Shown: piece by piece, positions 1 through 7,393 of the stretch
How positions within the stretch are numbered: the stretch's first letter is position 1
How the letters are laid out: the number at the start of each line of letters is the position of its first letter
Assembly (NCBI GenBank): GCA_945643825.1
Contig: CALZEZ010000020.1
Location: forward strand, 1-12,578
From: an uncultured Lachnospiraceae bacterium
GTDB taxonomy: Bacteria; Bacillota; Clostridia; Lachnospirales; Lachnospiraceae
Direction: 5' to 3'
Length of the DNA: 12,578 nt
The notes under the pieces: model-generated
Database searches by the model: none
Told to the model about the DNA's origin: nothing
What the model saw: only the letters and a program-made list of their open reading frames with translations
Made by a program: the position numbers and the translations under genes

Positions 1-683
1 TCGACGGTCAGCCTGGGCTTGCCTCCCCGGTTTGCCTCTAACAGCACCATGTTCGGCTCTCTATCCGCGTAGGGGTAGACCAAACGCATTCTCTTGGGCT
101 CAAGTCCTGCTTCATGGAGCTTAACCATAATCTCAACGAGCCGGAAGGGTCTGTGCACAAGGAAGAAATCCCCGCCCGGCTTCAAGAGCCTGCCCGCTGC
201 TGCCACGACATCGTCGAAGGTACACAGAAGCTCATGCCTGGCAATCGCCTTGGGTGCTTCCGGGTTCGTGAGCCCATGACAGCCTATCATATAGGGTGGA
301 TTACAGGTTACCACGTCAAAGGAGGATGCGCCAAACAATCCCGCAGCCTCCTTGATATCGCCTGTTACAATGTCTATTTTTTCCTCTAAATGATTCAGAA
401 GGACGCTTCGCCTCGCCATGTCCGCGCTCTCCTCCTGAATCTCCAAGCCGGTCAGGTGATGTGCCTTCGTCTTTGCAGCCATCAGAATCGGTATGATGCC
501 GGTGCCGGTGCCAAGGTCAAGAACCTTTGCCCCCTCCTTTGCCCTTGCAAAGCCTGACAGCAGTACAGCATCCATTCCGAAGCAGAACCTGCCCGGGTTC
601 TGAATCAGGGAGAAGCCATTTCTCTGCAAATCATCAAGGCGTTCGCCTTCCTTCAGGTCAATTGTCTGCACCTTTTGATTCAT
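1..683 (-). CDS. trmN: tRNA1(Val) adenine-37 N6-methyltransferase family (TrmN/YabB), 3' end cut by window edge
   Basis: This is a class I SAM-dependent methyltransferase read on the minus strand from ATG 681-683 and running off the left edge with no stop, so about 227 residues are visible. It starts with the family's typical N-terminus (ERLDDLQRNG, then FCFGMDAVLLSGFA). The SAM-binding glycine motif VLDLGTGTGIIPIL follows near residues 53-66, and the catalytic NPPY adenine-N6 motif is near residue 129. The last visible residues (EANRGGKPRLTV) are near the usual C-terminus, so only a few tens of residues are probably missing. Members of the family methylate A37 of tRNA-Val or act on related RNA substrates; the exact substrate here is inferred. 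The start overlaps the 3' end of the ricT gene by 26 bp. A GAGAGG directly abuts the ATG, which is closer than ideal, so a GTG at 669-671 is a possible alternative start. The B. subtilis homologue yabB also lies downstream of yaaT (ricT). Confidence 0.9.
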   Translation of the reverse strand, partial: MNQKVQTIDLKEGERLDDLQRNGFSLIQNPGRFCFGMDAVLLSGFARAKEGAKVLDLGTGTGIIPILMAAKTKAHHLTGLEIQEESADMARRSVLLNHLEEKIDIVTGDIKEAAGLFGASSFDVVTCNPPYMIGCHGLTNPEAPKAIARHELLCTFDDVVAAAGRLLKPGGDFFLVHRPFRLVEIMVKLHEAGLEPKRMRLVYPYADREPNMVLLEANRGGKPRLTV

Positions 684-1908
684 CCTCTCGTTTTTCAGAA
701 CGGTGGTGACGATTTCTGCGGTCTGAACGATTTCTGCGAGGGCGCTCAGGTCTGTCGGAGGATTCCGGTCTGTCCGCATGTTCCGGTTTGTCAGCGTGCT
801 CCGATCTGTCTGCGCGATCACGTCTCTGGCCTCGTCCCTGCCTGCGTCCGCGTTCCGGTTTATCTGTCTGCTCCGGTCTGCCCGGCTGATCCTGCCTGTC
901 CGAACGATCTTCCTTCTGCTTTAGCTCCTGTCTATTGCGGTTGCCATGAGAATGATTTTTACGCTCATTCTTGACCGGTTTTTCGGATTCCTCAAGACGG
1001 TTAAGATCATCTAACTTCTCAAGCTCCTCTAACTGCTCAAGCTCCTTTTCCTCCTGGTCAGCCAGCCGCTTGTCATTCTTATTATTCTTATGTCGTTTCT
1101 TCACGAACTGAAGCTCATCGACGCGATATTCCTTTAGCTCCTTCTCATCTCCGATTTCAACCAAAACCTTAACTGTCTGACGAAGGACATTCACGCTTTG
1201 GACCTCTCCTCTGAGGTCATCTCCGATTGTCACCGCATCTCCTACACCAGGAAGTCTGCGGTTTAGCTCCTCGTAGGTTTCCTCCTCATTCTTTAGGCAG
1301 CACATAAGTCTGCCGCAGACACCGGAAATCTTTGTCGGGTTTAAGGAAAGATTCTGTTCCTTTGCCATCTTAATCGAAACAGGGGCAAACTCGGACAGAT
1401 ACGTATGGCAGCAGAGCGGTCTTCCGCAAATGCCGATTCCTCCCAGTATCTTGGTCTCATCCCGCACGCCAATCTGACGAAGCTCGATTCTGGTGCGGAA
1501 CACAGCCGCCAAATCCTTGACAAGCTCTCTGAAATCAATCCTGCCGTCTGCTGTGAAATAGAAAAGAACCTTATTATTATCAAAGGTATACTCCGCATCT
1601 ATCAGCTTCATATCCAGCTCATGCTTGTGAATCTTCTCCAGACAAATGCGGAAGGCTTCCCTTTCTTTCTCTTTATTCTGACGTTCCTGCTCGTCATCAC
1701 GTTGCGTTGCGATACGAAGCACACCCTTTAAGGGCTGGGTAATCTTTTCCTCCGGCAGCTCTGTTACCGGTGAAACAACCGTCCCATACTCAATTCCACG
1801 GGCGGTCTCTACAATTACATGCTCTCCGCGTTTGATCTCGAGCTGTCCCGGATCAAAAAAATACACCTTGCCTGCTGTGCGGAAACGCACGCCTATTACT
1901 TTTACCAT
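658..1908 (-). CDS. ricT: PSP1-domain protein RicT/YaaT with long charged C-terminal tail
   Basis: The 416-residue protein has a PSP1-type core. It starts MVKVIGVRFRTAGKVYFFDP and carries the two cysteine clusters of the family: C161/C166/C167 (GICGRPLCC) and C198/C203/C204 (GVCGRLMCC). In B. subtilis RicT is a cytoplasmic partner of RicA and RicF in the Fe-S-containing Y-complex, which affects RNA processing by RNase Y and sporulation and biofilm phosphorelays; that role here is inferred from family. B. subtilis RicT is about 275 residues. This one has about 140 extra residues after position 271: an acidic/basic, coiled-coil-prone stretch (about 285-310) and then an Arg/Asp/Pro/Glu-rich low-complexity tail with hexapeptide repeats of the DRPESS/DKPEHA type. 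ATG 1906-1908 lies 12 bp after the holB stop, with GAGG about 11 nt upstream. RicA and RicF are not in this window. Confidence 0.93.
   Translation of the reverse strand: MVKVIGVRFRTAGKVYFFDPGQLEIKRGEHVIVETARGIEYGTVVSPVTELPEEKITQPLKGVLRIATQRDDEQERQNKEKEREAFRICLEKIHKHELDMKLIDAEYTFDNNKVLFYFTADGRIDFRELVKDLAAVFRTRIELRQIGVRDETKILGGIGICGRPLCCHTYLSEFAPVSIKMAKEQNLSLNPTKISGVCGRLMCCLKNEEETYEELNRRLPGVGDAVTIGDDLRGEVQSVNVLRQTVKVLVEIGDEKELKEYRVDELQFVKKRHKNNKNDKRLADQEEKELEQLEELEKLDDLNRLEESEKPVKNERKNHSHGNRNRQELKQKEDRSDRQDQPGRPEQTDKPERGRRQGRGQRRDRADRSEHADKPEHADRPESSDRPERPRRNRSDRRNRHHRSEKREDESKGADN
749..820 (-). repeat. Four degenerate 18-bp tandem repeats in the ricT tail
   Basis: On the plus strand the units run 749-766, 767-784, 785-802 and 803-820. 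Each begins GGTCTGTC or a near variant and ends TTCC/CTCC/ATCA. On the coding strand they give the hexapeptides DRSEHA, DKPEHA, DRPESS and DRPERP. The period keeps the reading frame, so unit number can vary without frameshift. Confidence 0.7.
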
Positions 1909-1920
1909 AATCTATCAACC

Positions 1921-2916
1921 TCACGAATTCTCTTTGATCACTGTAAGCAGAAGCTCCATCGTGAGCTCGAAGTTCACATTCGCTCTCAGACGGCTCTTCG
2001 CCTTATCAAGCGCCTTCAGGATCTTCTCAATTCCTTCATACGCACTGTGATCTGCACATCTTCTAATATACTGTATTTCCTCTTTGAATATCAAGTGATT
2101 CGCATCATTTGTAGCCTTAAAAAGCAAAACATCACGATACCAGATCGCGAGAATGTCCATGTAATCCTCGATATCAATCTTATATTCCTTAATCTTCTTG
2201 ACGGCAGCCGCCATCTCATAAAGCTCCATCTCGCGCACATACTTAAGCATCGAGACAGCCTCATCCTTCACATGGTCAAACTCCTCGCTGACTGCAAGCT
2301 GCTTGGCCTTTCCCAGATTGCCTCTCGCAAAGGCAGCGCAGACATTTGCCTTATAATCCGGAATCTCAAGCTCCTCCATCAGGAACTTTTTCACAAGCTT
2401 GTCTTCCACCGGCTTCATATCAAGCACGACACAGCGGCTGAGTATCGTCGGAAGAAGAGCATCGAGATCCGTTGTCAGGATGAGAATAACCGCATAGGCA
2501 GGCGGCTCCTCCAGTGTCTTAAGAAGCGCATTCTGCGCCTGAAGCGTCATCTTCTCGCCCTCCTGGATAATGTAAACCTTATGAGGAGAGCTATAGGGCT
2601 TCACGGCAATATCATTATTAACCTGACCTCTGATATCGTCCACACCGATAGAGGCGGGCTTCTCATGGGTCACCCTGATAATATCCGGCTGGTTCATCGA
2701 GAGGGCCTGTTTACAGGAGTGGCACTCTCCACATGGTTCATATCCGTCACGGCTTTCACATTGCAGCGCTGTAGCGAAGACGTTCGCGATAAATTCCTTG
2801 CCCGAAAACCTTTCACCGTTAATAATGTAGGCATGCGAAATCCTGCCCTGCAAAAGAGCCTGCGATAAATGCTGTTTGATCTGCTCCTGTCCAATAATGT
2901 CCTTAAATCCTGCCAT
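1921..2916 (-). CDS. holB: DNA polymerase III clamp-loader subunit delta' (HolB)
   Basis: This is an AAA+ clamp-loader subunit of the replisome. Counting from ATG 2914-2916 (331 residues), it opens MAGFKDIIGQEQIKQHL, as in many clostridial delta' proteins. A degenerate P-loop (GERFSGKE, 34-41) lacks the third glycine and the terminal Ser/Thr, consistent with a delta' subunit that does not hydrolyse ATP. A zinc-binding Cys4 set lies at 53, 62, 65 and 68. The NALLKTLEEPP motif is at 129-139 and the SRC motif (delta' finger contacting the neighbouring subunit) at 160-162. The same frame extends upstream to a GTG at 2938-2940, which would overlap the yaaR stop by 4 bp (GTGA). I prefer the ATG because of the conserved N-terminus and a GGGG about 7 nt upstream; the GTG start remains possible. 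It sits between yaaR and ricT, as in B. subtilis. Confidence 0.93.
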   Translation of the reverse strand: MAGFKDIIGQEQIKQHLSQALLQGRISHAYIINGERFSGKEFIANVFATALQCESRDGYEPCGECHSCKQALSMNQPDIIRVTHEKPASIGVDDIRGQVNNDIAVKPYSSPHKVYIIQEGEKMTLQAQNALLKTLEEPPAYAVILILTTDLDALLPTILSRCVVLDMKPVEDKLVKKFLMEELEIPDYKANVCAAFARGNLGKAKQLAVSEEFDHVKDEAVSMLKYVREMELYEMAAAVKKIKEYKIDIEDYMDILAIWYRDVLLFKATNDANHLIFKEEIQYIRRCADHSAYEGIEKILKALDKAKSRLRANVNFELTMELLLTVIKENS

Positions 2917-2936
2917 ATGAATCCCCATTTCGTCTG

Positions 2937-3377
2937 TCACGTAAAAATATCCAAAATCAAACCCTCAATCTCACCAATTCTGCCAAGGATCGCCAGATTG
3001 TCCTGCTCCTCCTTCATAAGCTCCTTCGCAAGCTCATCCAGATTCTCATCAATCAGGCGTATAATCCCGTAAACCCGGTGTCTGCCTCTCCGATCCAGGA
3101 AATTCTCTCTGGTAAAGCTGTGCGACCGGTTCACGATCTCATTCAAAAAATCCTTTACAAGAGAACGATATTTACGCATATCCCGTATATCCCGGTGTTT
3201 TCCAAGCCGTTCTCCCTGTACCTTGATCTGACCCATGAGCATACTGAGATGCTCCTGCAGCTCCTTTTCCTCAATGTTGCTGATCAGCATAAACTTAAAG
3301 CTGTCGTCAGCAGGTGCCGCCGGTGTCGTTGTCTGGGTGGGAGTCACGCCTGTCATCTGATTTACTTTGATCTCCAC
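2937..3377 (-). CDS. yaaR: YaaR family protein (DUF327)
   Basis: This is a small soluble protein of 146 residues. After a low-complexity Thr/Pro/Ala segment (residues 11-24) it has the DUF327 core, with KYRSLVKDFLNEIV at 70-83 and ENFLDRRGRHRVYGIIRLID at 91-110. It is predicted to be almost entirely helical. The molecular function of the family is unknown to me; its constant feature is its position next to holB. The start is GTG (3375-3377), decided by AAGAGG at 3385-3390, seven nt upstream. A nearer ATG at 3382-3384 is out of frame. The stop is followed 20 bp later by the preferred holB ATG, or overlaps a possible holB GTG. Confidence 0.9.
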   Translation of the reverse strand: MEIKVNQMTGVTPTQTTTPAAPADDSFKFMLISNIEEKELQEHLSMLMGQIKVQGERLGKHRDIRDMRKYRSLVKDFLNEIVNRSHSFTRENFLDRRGRHRVYGIIRLIDENLDELAKELMKEEQDNLAILGRIGEIEGLILDIFT

Positions 3378-3384
3378 CTGTCAT

Positions 3385-3390
3385 CCTCTT
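3385..3390 (-). promoter_or_regulatory. Ribosome-binding site selecting a GTG start for yaaR
   Basis: AAGAGG on the minus strand is seven nt before GTG 3375-3377. It supports GTG over the out-of-frame ATG (3382-3384) that immediately follows the site. Confidence 0.65.
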
Positions 3391-3393
3391 TTC

Positions 3394-3981
3394 TTATAGC
3401 CGCTCCAATACATAGGCGCGAAGCTCTGCATAGCACCGCTCCAGATCATCGTTATAAAAGCGTCTGGTAATACCTGCATGCGCAATCTTTTCCTCCGAAA
3501 AGTCCACTGCATCTGCAAGGAATCGCCGGCACAGCTCCTCGTATTTTGGCTTTTCCTCCATGCGTTCCCTGTCGAGTGCACGGCAGAGCCGCTCCCCGTC
3601 ATCTAACTCCACTAAGACCGGAATAAGTGCTTCCTCTCCAAAGGAAAGCTTCATCCTTTCATAGGACTCAAGCGTGCCGATCATGCAAAAATTTTTGCTT
3701 GTCAGATCAATCTGTCCGTCATCCGCCGTAAAATACCGCCACATTCCATGAAAGGTCTGATATGCACGTTCCTCTATTAATTTGTTCTGCTCTTTCAGTC
3801 TCTGAAAGGTTTCCTCATTGGTAAAGAAGTATTCTACGCCGTCTGTCTCCCCCGCCCGAATCGGCCTGGTCGTGTAGGGAACCACGGTCGACAGGCAGCA
3901 TTCCCTGTCTGCTATTAGCTTCTTAAAGAGAGTATCCTTTCCGCTTGAGCTTTTGCCCATCAGATAAACAATCTTCCCCAT
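3394..3981 (-). CDS. Guanylate kinase family protein (at the position of tmk in Bacillus)
   Basis: This P-loop nucleoside monophosphate kinase has 195 residues. It has a Walker A GKSSSGKDT at 9-17 and the guanylate-kinase GMP-binding block YTTRPIRAGETDGVEYFF at 36-53, containing the conserved TTRxxRxGExxGxxYxF pattern. ATP-dependent GMP phosphorylation is therefore the family expectation. The C-terminal half (EEKPKYEELCRRFLADAVDF) is less like canonical Gmk, and the P-loop ends in D-T rather than S-T, so it may be a second, divergent paralogue and not the main Gmk. It starts at ATG 3979-3981, 3 bp after the pyruvate kinase stop, with GAGG inside the pyk end. It is followed 16 bp later by yaaR. 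In B. subtilis the gene before the yaaQ-yaaR-holB block is the thymidylate kinase tmk; nothing in the residues here suggests dTMP specificity. Confidence 0.82.
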   Translation of the reverse strand: MGKIVYLMGKSSSGKDTLFKKLIADRECCLSTVVPYTTRPIRAGETDGVEYFFTNEETFQRLKEQNKLIEERAYQTFHGMWRYFTADDGQIDLTSKNFCMIGTLESYERMKLSFGEEALIPVLVELDDGERLCRALDRERMEEKPKYEELCRRFLADAVDFSEEKIAHAGITRRFYNDDLERCYAELRAYVLERL

Positions 3982-3984
3982 TGA

Positions 3985-5403
3985 CTAAGCCTCAACTATT
4001 TTTATCATATTGGTCTTACCGGAGACTCCGAGTGGAAGTCCCGCGGTGATTACAACCTTGTCTCCCTTTTTAATATACCCTTCCTTCAGGGCCGTTTCCA
4101 CAGCAAGCTCCAGAAGCTCCTCCTCATTCTCTGCTTCGGGAATCTGAACCGGAGACACGCCCCAGTACAAGCTCAGCTGACGGCAGACTCTCGCCTTGAC
4201 CGTACAGCCGATAATCGGGCAGTCGGGCTTATATCTTGACACCTGTCTCGCCGTAAAGCCGGATAGTGTGACGGGCATGATTGCCGCCGCATGAATTTCC
4301 ATTGCAATCGAGCAGACTGCTCTGGCGAGAGACTTCGTTGTATCATCACACTGCTCACATTCCATCTCATAAAGGTGCATCCGGTAACGATAATCGATGT
4401 CATTTTCTGTGGTCTGCGCCAGTTCTGACATCGTGCGGACAGCCTCCACCGGGTAGTCACCTGCCGCACTTTCACCGGACAGCATGATCGCTGTCGTTCC
4501 GTCATAGATCGCATTGGCCACATCGGCAGCCTCCGCGCGGGTCGGTCTGGGGTTATGGATCATGGACTCTAACATCTGGGTAGCCGTAATAACGTGTTTG
4601 CCTGCACGAACTGCTTTCTTGATCATGCATTTCTGCAGGGCGGGTACCTCCGCAAACGGAATCTCCACACCCATGTCACCCCTTGCTACCATGATACCAT
4701 CGGAAGCCTCCAAAATCTCGTCCAGATTATGGATGCCCTCCATATTCTCAATCTTGGCAATAATCTGCATGTGGCTGTCATTCTCATCCAGAATCTGCCT
4801 GATCTGCAAAATGTCCTCCTTACATCTTACAAAGGATGCAGCAATATAGTCAAAGCCCAATTTGCATCCAAAGATAATATCCGCACGATCCACCTCGCTG
4901 ATATAGGGCATCGTCAGCTGCACACCAGGAACATTGACCCCTTTATGGTTCGATATTCTGCCCCCGTGAATGACCTTACAGATAATCTCGGTTCCTTCTA
5001 TCTTCTCTGTCACAAGCTCAATCAGACCATCGTCGATCAATACCATGTCTCCCACCTTCAGATCATTGACCAGGTTCTTGTAGGTGATGGACACACGCTC
5101 CTTATCCCCGAGTATATCCTCCGTCGTCAGGGTGAAGGTCTGGCCGTCTGTAAGGAACGCTGCTCCGCCTTCGATATCTGTCAGGCGGATCTCCGGTCCC
5201 TTCGTATCTATCATGGTTGCTACTGTAATTCCCGATTCTCTTTTGGCCTCTTTAACCAGTTCAAAGCGTCTCTGCTGATCCTCATGTGTGCCGTGAGAGA
5301 AATTGAAGCGGGCACAATTCATGCCTGCCTTCATCATCTCCTTTAATGTGTCCACGCTCTCGCAGGCCGGACCCAGGGTACAAATAATCTTTGTCTTTCT
5401 CAA
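3985..5403 (-). CDS. pyk: Pyruvate kinase
   Basis: This is the glycolytic enzyme that converts phosphoenolpyruvate and ADP to pyruvate and ATP. The 472 residues cover the barrel, B and C-terminal regulatory domains, without the extra PEP-utiliser C-terminal domain found in Bacillus pyruvate kinases (about 585 residues). Visible motifs are ARFNFSHG at 31-38 (with R32), DTKGPEIR at 66-73, the active-site AKIEN at 216-220 (K217), the metal-binding ARGDMGVEIP at 240-249 and TATQMLES at 273-280. The start is TTG 5401-5403, chosen because it gives the conserved N-terminus RKTKIICTLGPA and has GGGAGG seven nt upstream. It begins 14 bp after the decarboxylase gene and ends 3 bp before the guanylate-kinase-like gene. 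Placement in this replication/tRNA-type operon, not next to pfkA, is unusual to my knowledge. Confidence 0.97.
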   Translation of the reverse strand: MRKTKIICTLGPACESVDTLKEMMKAGMNCARFNFSHGTHEDQQRRFELVKEAKRESGITVATMIDTKGPEIRLTDIEGGAAFLTDGQTFTLTTEDILGDKERVSITYKNLVNDLKVGDMVLIDDGLIELVTEKIEGTEIICKVIHGGRISNHKGVNVPGVQLTMPYISEVDRADIIFGCKLGFDYIAASFVRCKEDILQIRQILDENDSHMQIIAKIENMEGIHNLDEILEASDGIMVARGDMGVEIPFAEVPALQKCMIKKAVRAGKHVITATQMLESMIHNPRPTRAEAADVANAIYDGTTAIMLSGESAAGDYPVEAVRTMSELAQTTENDIDYRYRMHLYEMECEQCDDTTKSLARAVCSIAMEIHAAAIMPVTLSGFTARQVSRYKPDCPIIGCTVKARVCRQLSLYWGVSPVQIPEAENEEELLELAVETALKEGYIKKGDKVVITAGLPLGVSGKTNMIKIVEA

Positions 5404-5410
5404 TACAGAA

Positions 5411-5416
5411 CCTCCC
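5411..5416 (-). promoter_or_regulatory. Strong ribosome-binding site for the TTG start of pyk
   Basis: GGGAGG on the minus strand lies seven nt before TTG 5401-5403 and overlaps the end of the upstream decarboxylase gene (its TAA at 5418-5420 runs into AAGGGAGG). It fixes the unusual TTG start. Confidence 0.75.
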
Positions 5417-5417
5417 T

Positions 5418-6848
5418 TTATTCAGACTGCTCATCGACTACCCGAATCAGGAAGTCGTCTTCTCCTGTTGTAAGTCCTATCAGGCTCAGCTTCCGTTTCG
5501 TGCTCTCGCGAATGTATCGCACCACGTCAGCCGAAATCTCCTCCCCCGGTACAATAAATGGAATTCCGGGCGGATAGAGCATGACAAAATCGCCGGATAT
5601 GCGACCGATGCTCTGCGCCAGAGGAATCAGGACGGTGGGCGCGTCATATGCCTCATGGATTGGCATGCTCTCTGTCGGCTTTGGCAGTTCACCACTTGTG
5701 CTTACCATATGAGGTTGACATAAGTCCTGATTCTCCAGAGAGCGCTCTATCTCTTTTAACGCCTCAGCCAGCCTGTCATAGCCTTCCTCGTCATCCATCA
5801 TGGAAAACATCGCCAGACAATATGTCCCGGCTGCCATCTCAAGCTGCAAATGATATTTCTCTAACAGAATATCATAAATCTGCTTTCCTGTCATGTGTCC
5901 AGACGGTGCAGAAATCAGCACTTTTAAGGGATCATCGGGAAAAATACAGGAAATGTGTCGAAGTCTCTCGACACGATGCTTAAATTTATCAAGATCCTGA
6001 AGGCGACGCTCCAGTCTGTCTGCGCCCTCCTTCTCCAGAATGTCCATGCACAGATCCATTGCACTCATCAAAACGTAGGATGGGGAGCTGGTCTGGAAAA
6101 TAGACAGAAATCTCTCAACACGCTGTCCGGATATCCGATCACCCTTCAAATGCAGTACCGCGGTCTGGGTCATTGACGGGAGCGTCTTATGCAGGCTCTG
6201 GATCACAAGGTCTGCACCAAGATGTATGGCAGTGTCCGGGTAACCCTTCGCAAATCCAAGATGCGCCCCATGGGCTTCGTCCACAATAAGCGGTATATCA
6301 TGAGCGTGACAGCAGACCGCAATCGCCTGCACATCGGATACGATTCCCTCATAGGTCGGAGAGGTGATCAAAACTGCTGCCACTCTCTCCCCGGCTTCGT
6401 GACATTCCCGGATCCCCTCCGCAACAGTGTCCGGGGTGATGCATCCGGCAAACCGGTTGGTATCATCCACAGATTCCGGATAAAGATATCTGGCGCGTAT
6501 GTGATTGATATAGATGCCGTTATAGGCTGAACGATGGCAGTTTCGCGCCATGAGAATCACGCTGCCTTTGTCTGCAGCTGCGGAAATTGCCGCAAGGATC
6601 CCTGACGTACTGCCATTGATGAGTAAGAAGCTGGCATCCGTCTTCCAAAGCTTCGAGGCTCTTTGACGGATTTCCCGCAGGATTCCCTCGGCATGATGCA
6701 GATTGTCAAAGCCGTCGATCTCCGTAATATCAATGTTACAAATCTCCGCAAGGGGATAGCCCTGCAGGCGACGCTTATGCCCGGGCATATGATAGGGATA
6801 GATATCCGACTGACTATACTCGGTTAGACGATCATAAAGCTCACTCAA
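5418..6848 (-). CDS. Orn/Lys/Arg decarboxylase family PLP enzyme (YaaO/SpeA-like)
   Basis: This fold-type I PLP enzyme of 476 residues belongs to the short Gram-positive basic amino acid decarboxylases. It has YHMPGHKRR near the start (MPGHK 21-25), the PLP-phosphate-site NGST at 78-81, the PLP-pyridine aspartate D190 in VDEAHGAH, and the Schiff-base lysine K221 in QSLHKTL. The C-terminal domain carries YPPGIPFIVPGE (425-436). Members decarboxylate arginine, lysine or ornithine to agmatine, cadaverine or putrescine for polyamine synthesis; the substrate cannot be told from these motifs. The start is TTG 6846-6848, overlapping the HD gene stop by 4 bp (TTGA), with AGAGGTG at 6853-6859. It is followed 14 bp later by pyk. 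In B. subtilis the homologue yaaO also heads the tmk-holB-yaaT block. Confidence 0.9.
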   Translation of the reverse strand: MSELYDRLTEYSQSDIYPYHMPGHKRRLQGYPLAEICNIDITEIDGFDNLHHAEGILREIRQRASKLWKTDASFLLINGSTSGILAAISAAADKGSVILMARNCHRSAYNGIYINHIRARYLYPESVDDTNRFAGCITPDTVAEGIRECHEAGERVAAVLITSPTYEGIVSDVQAIAVCCHAHDIPLIVDEAHGAHLGFAKGYPDTAIHLGADLVIQSLHKTLPSMTQTAVLHLKGDRISGQRVERFLSIFQTSSPSYVLMSAMDLCMDILEKEGADRLERRLQDLDKFKHRVERLRHISCIFPDDPLKVLISAPSGHMTGKQIYDILLEKYHLQLEMAAGTYCLAMFSMMDDEEGYDRLAEALKEIERSLENQDLCQPHMVSTSGELPKPTESMPIHEAYDAPTVLIPLAQSIGRISGDFVMLYPPGIPFIVPGEEISADVVRYIRESTKRKLSLIGLTTGEDDFLIRVVDEQSE

Positions 6849-7387
6849 CTTACACCTCTATTGTTTCTCGTTGTTATGTGCTGCAATCGCAGTCTGTATC
6901 CGCGCAGAGTTTCAAGCGTCGAGCAGTATTTATCCGCACAGGTCACAATCCAGGCTTCCCGGCACATCGGAGGAACCGGATTGAGCGGCCACATGTGTTT
7001 TTTTATAATATCCTTTTCCCTGTCCGTTAAATCGTACTCTTGCAAAGCATTGCGAAGTGCCGTGCCGGCATGATGAAAGCCGTGAAGGGGTCGAAAGTCC
7101 GGTCTGTTCTTGTCATGCCAGTCGTATAAAAAATAATCGTGCAGAAGGGCTCCGCGGATCAGCTCCCGCTTATGGCAGCGTATGCCAAGGCGCTCCAGAT
7201 TGTCGCTCAGTCGCAGGCTTGCTCTGGCAACCGCAAGGGAGTGCTTGTGTACGGAGATATCGCCATGCTGGATAAAGCCTCTGGATTTTTTAAAGTTTGC
7301 AGAGGAAATGATATCCTGCGCATGGCTGTTCACGATTCTTTGCAGCTTTAATTGTTTTCTCTTATAGTTATTTACAAACTGTCCCAT
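6845..7387 (-). CDS. HD-domain protein (putative metal-dependent phosphohydrolase)
   Basis: The 180-residue soluble protein has an HD-superfamily metal site: HKHSLAVA (H47/H49), the paired RGALLHDYFLYDW (H83-D84), HGFHHAG (H102, H105, H106), KKHMWPL (H131) and TCADKYCS (D142). HD proteins are mostly phosphohydrolases or nucleotidases; the substrate here is unknown. The N-terminal 20 residues are basic and poorly conserved in appearance. The start is ATG 7385-7387 with no Shine-Dalgarno upstream, only an extended -10 promoter that would start transcription at about this ATG. A GTG at 7331-7333 is an internal alternative, also with a poor ribosome site. It is the first gene of the minus-strand housekeeping run and overlaps the decarboxylase start by 4 bp. 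Confidence 0.82.
   Translation of the reverse strand: MGQFVNNYKRKQLKLQRIVNSHAQDIISSANFKKSRGFIQHGDISVHKHSLAVARASLRLSDNLERLGIRCHKRELIRGALLHDYFLYDWHDKNRPDFRPLHGFHHAGTALRNALQEYDLTDREKDIIKKHMWPLNPVPPMCREAWIVTCADKYCSTLETLRGYRLRLQHITTRNNRGVS
6853..6859 (-). promoter_or_regulatory. Ribosome-binding site for the TTG start of the decarboxylase gene
   Basis: AGAGGTG on the minus strand ends four nt before TTG 6846-6848. It lies inside the end of the HD gene, so translation of the two genes is probably coupled through the TTGA stop/start overlap. Confidence 0.65.
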
Positions 7388-7393
7388 AGGGGT

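Noticed and set aside
1..683. Truncated methyltransferase pseudogene
   Set aside because: The frame is intact with all motifs up to the first bases of the window; the missing end is due to the window edge.
749..820. CRISPR-like repeat array
   Set aside because: The 18-bp units are adjacent without spacers, degenerate, in frame and inside the ricT coding sequence.
1819..2868. Long plus-strand reading frame (349 codons) antisense to the start of ricT and most of holB
   Set aside because: It lies opposite well-supported genes, has no recognisable domain and no ribosome site, and its composition is that expected from the reverse of a real coding frame.
4594..5346. Plus-strand reading frame of 250 codons antisense to pyk
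   Set aside because: The minus-strand frame is unambiguous pyruvate kinase with all catalytic motifs; the antisense frame shows no family features.
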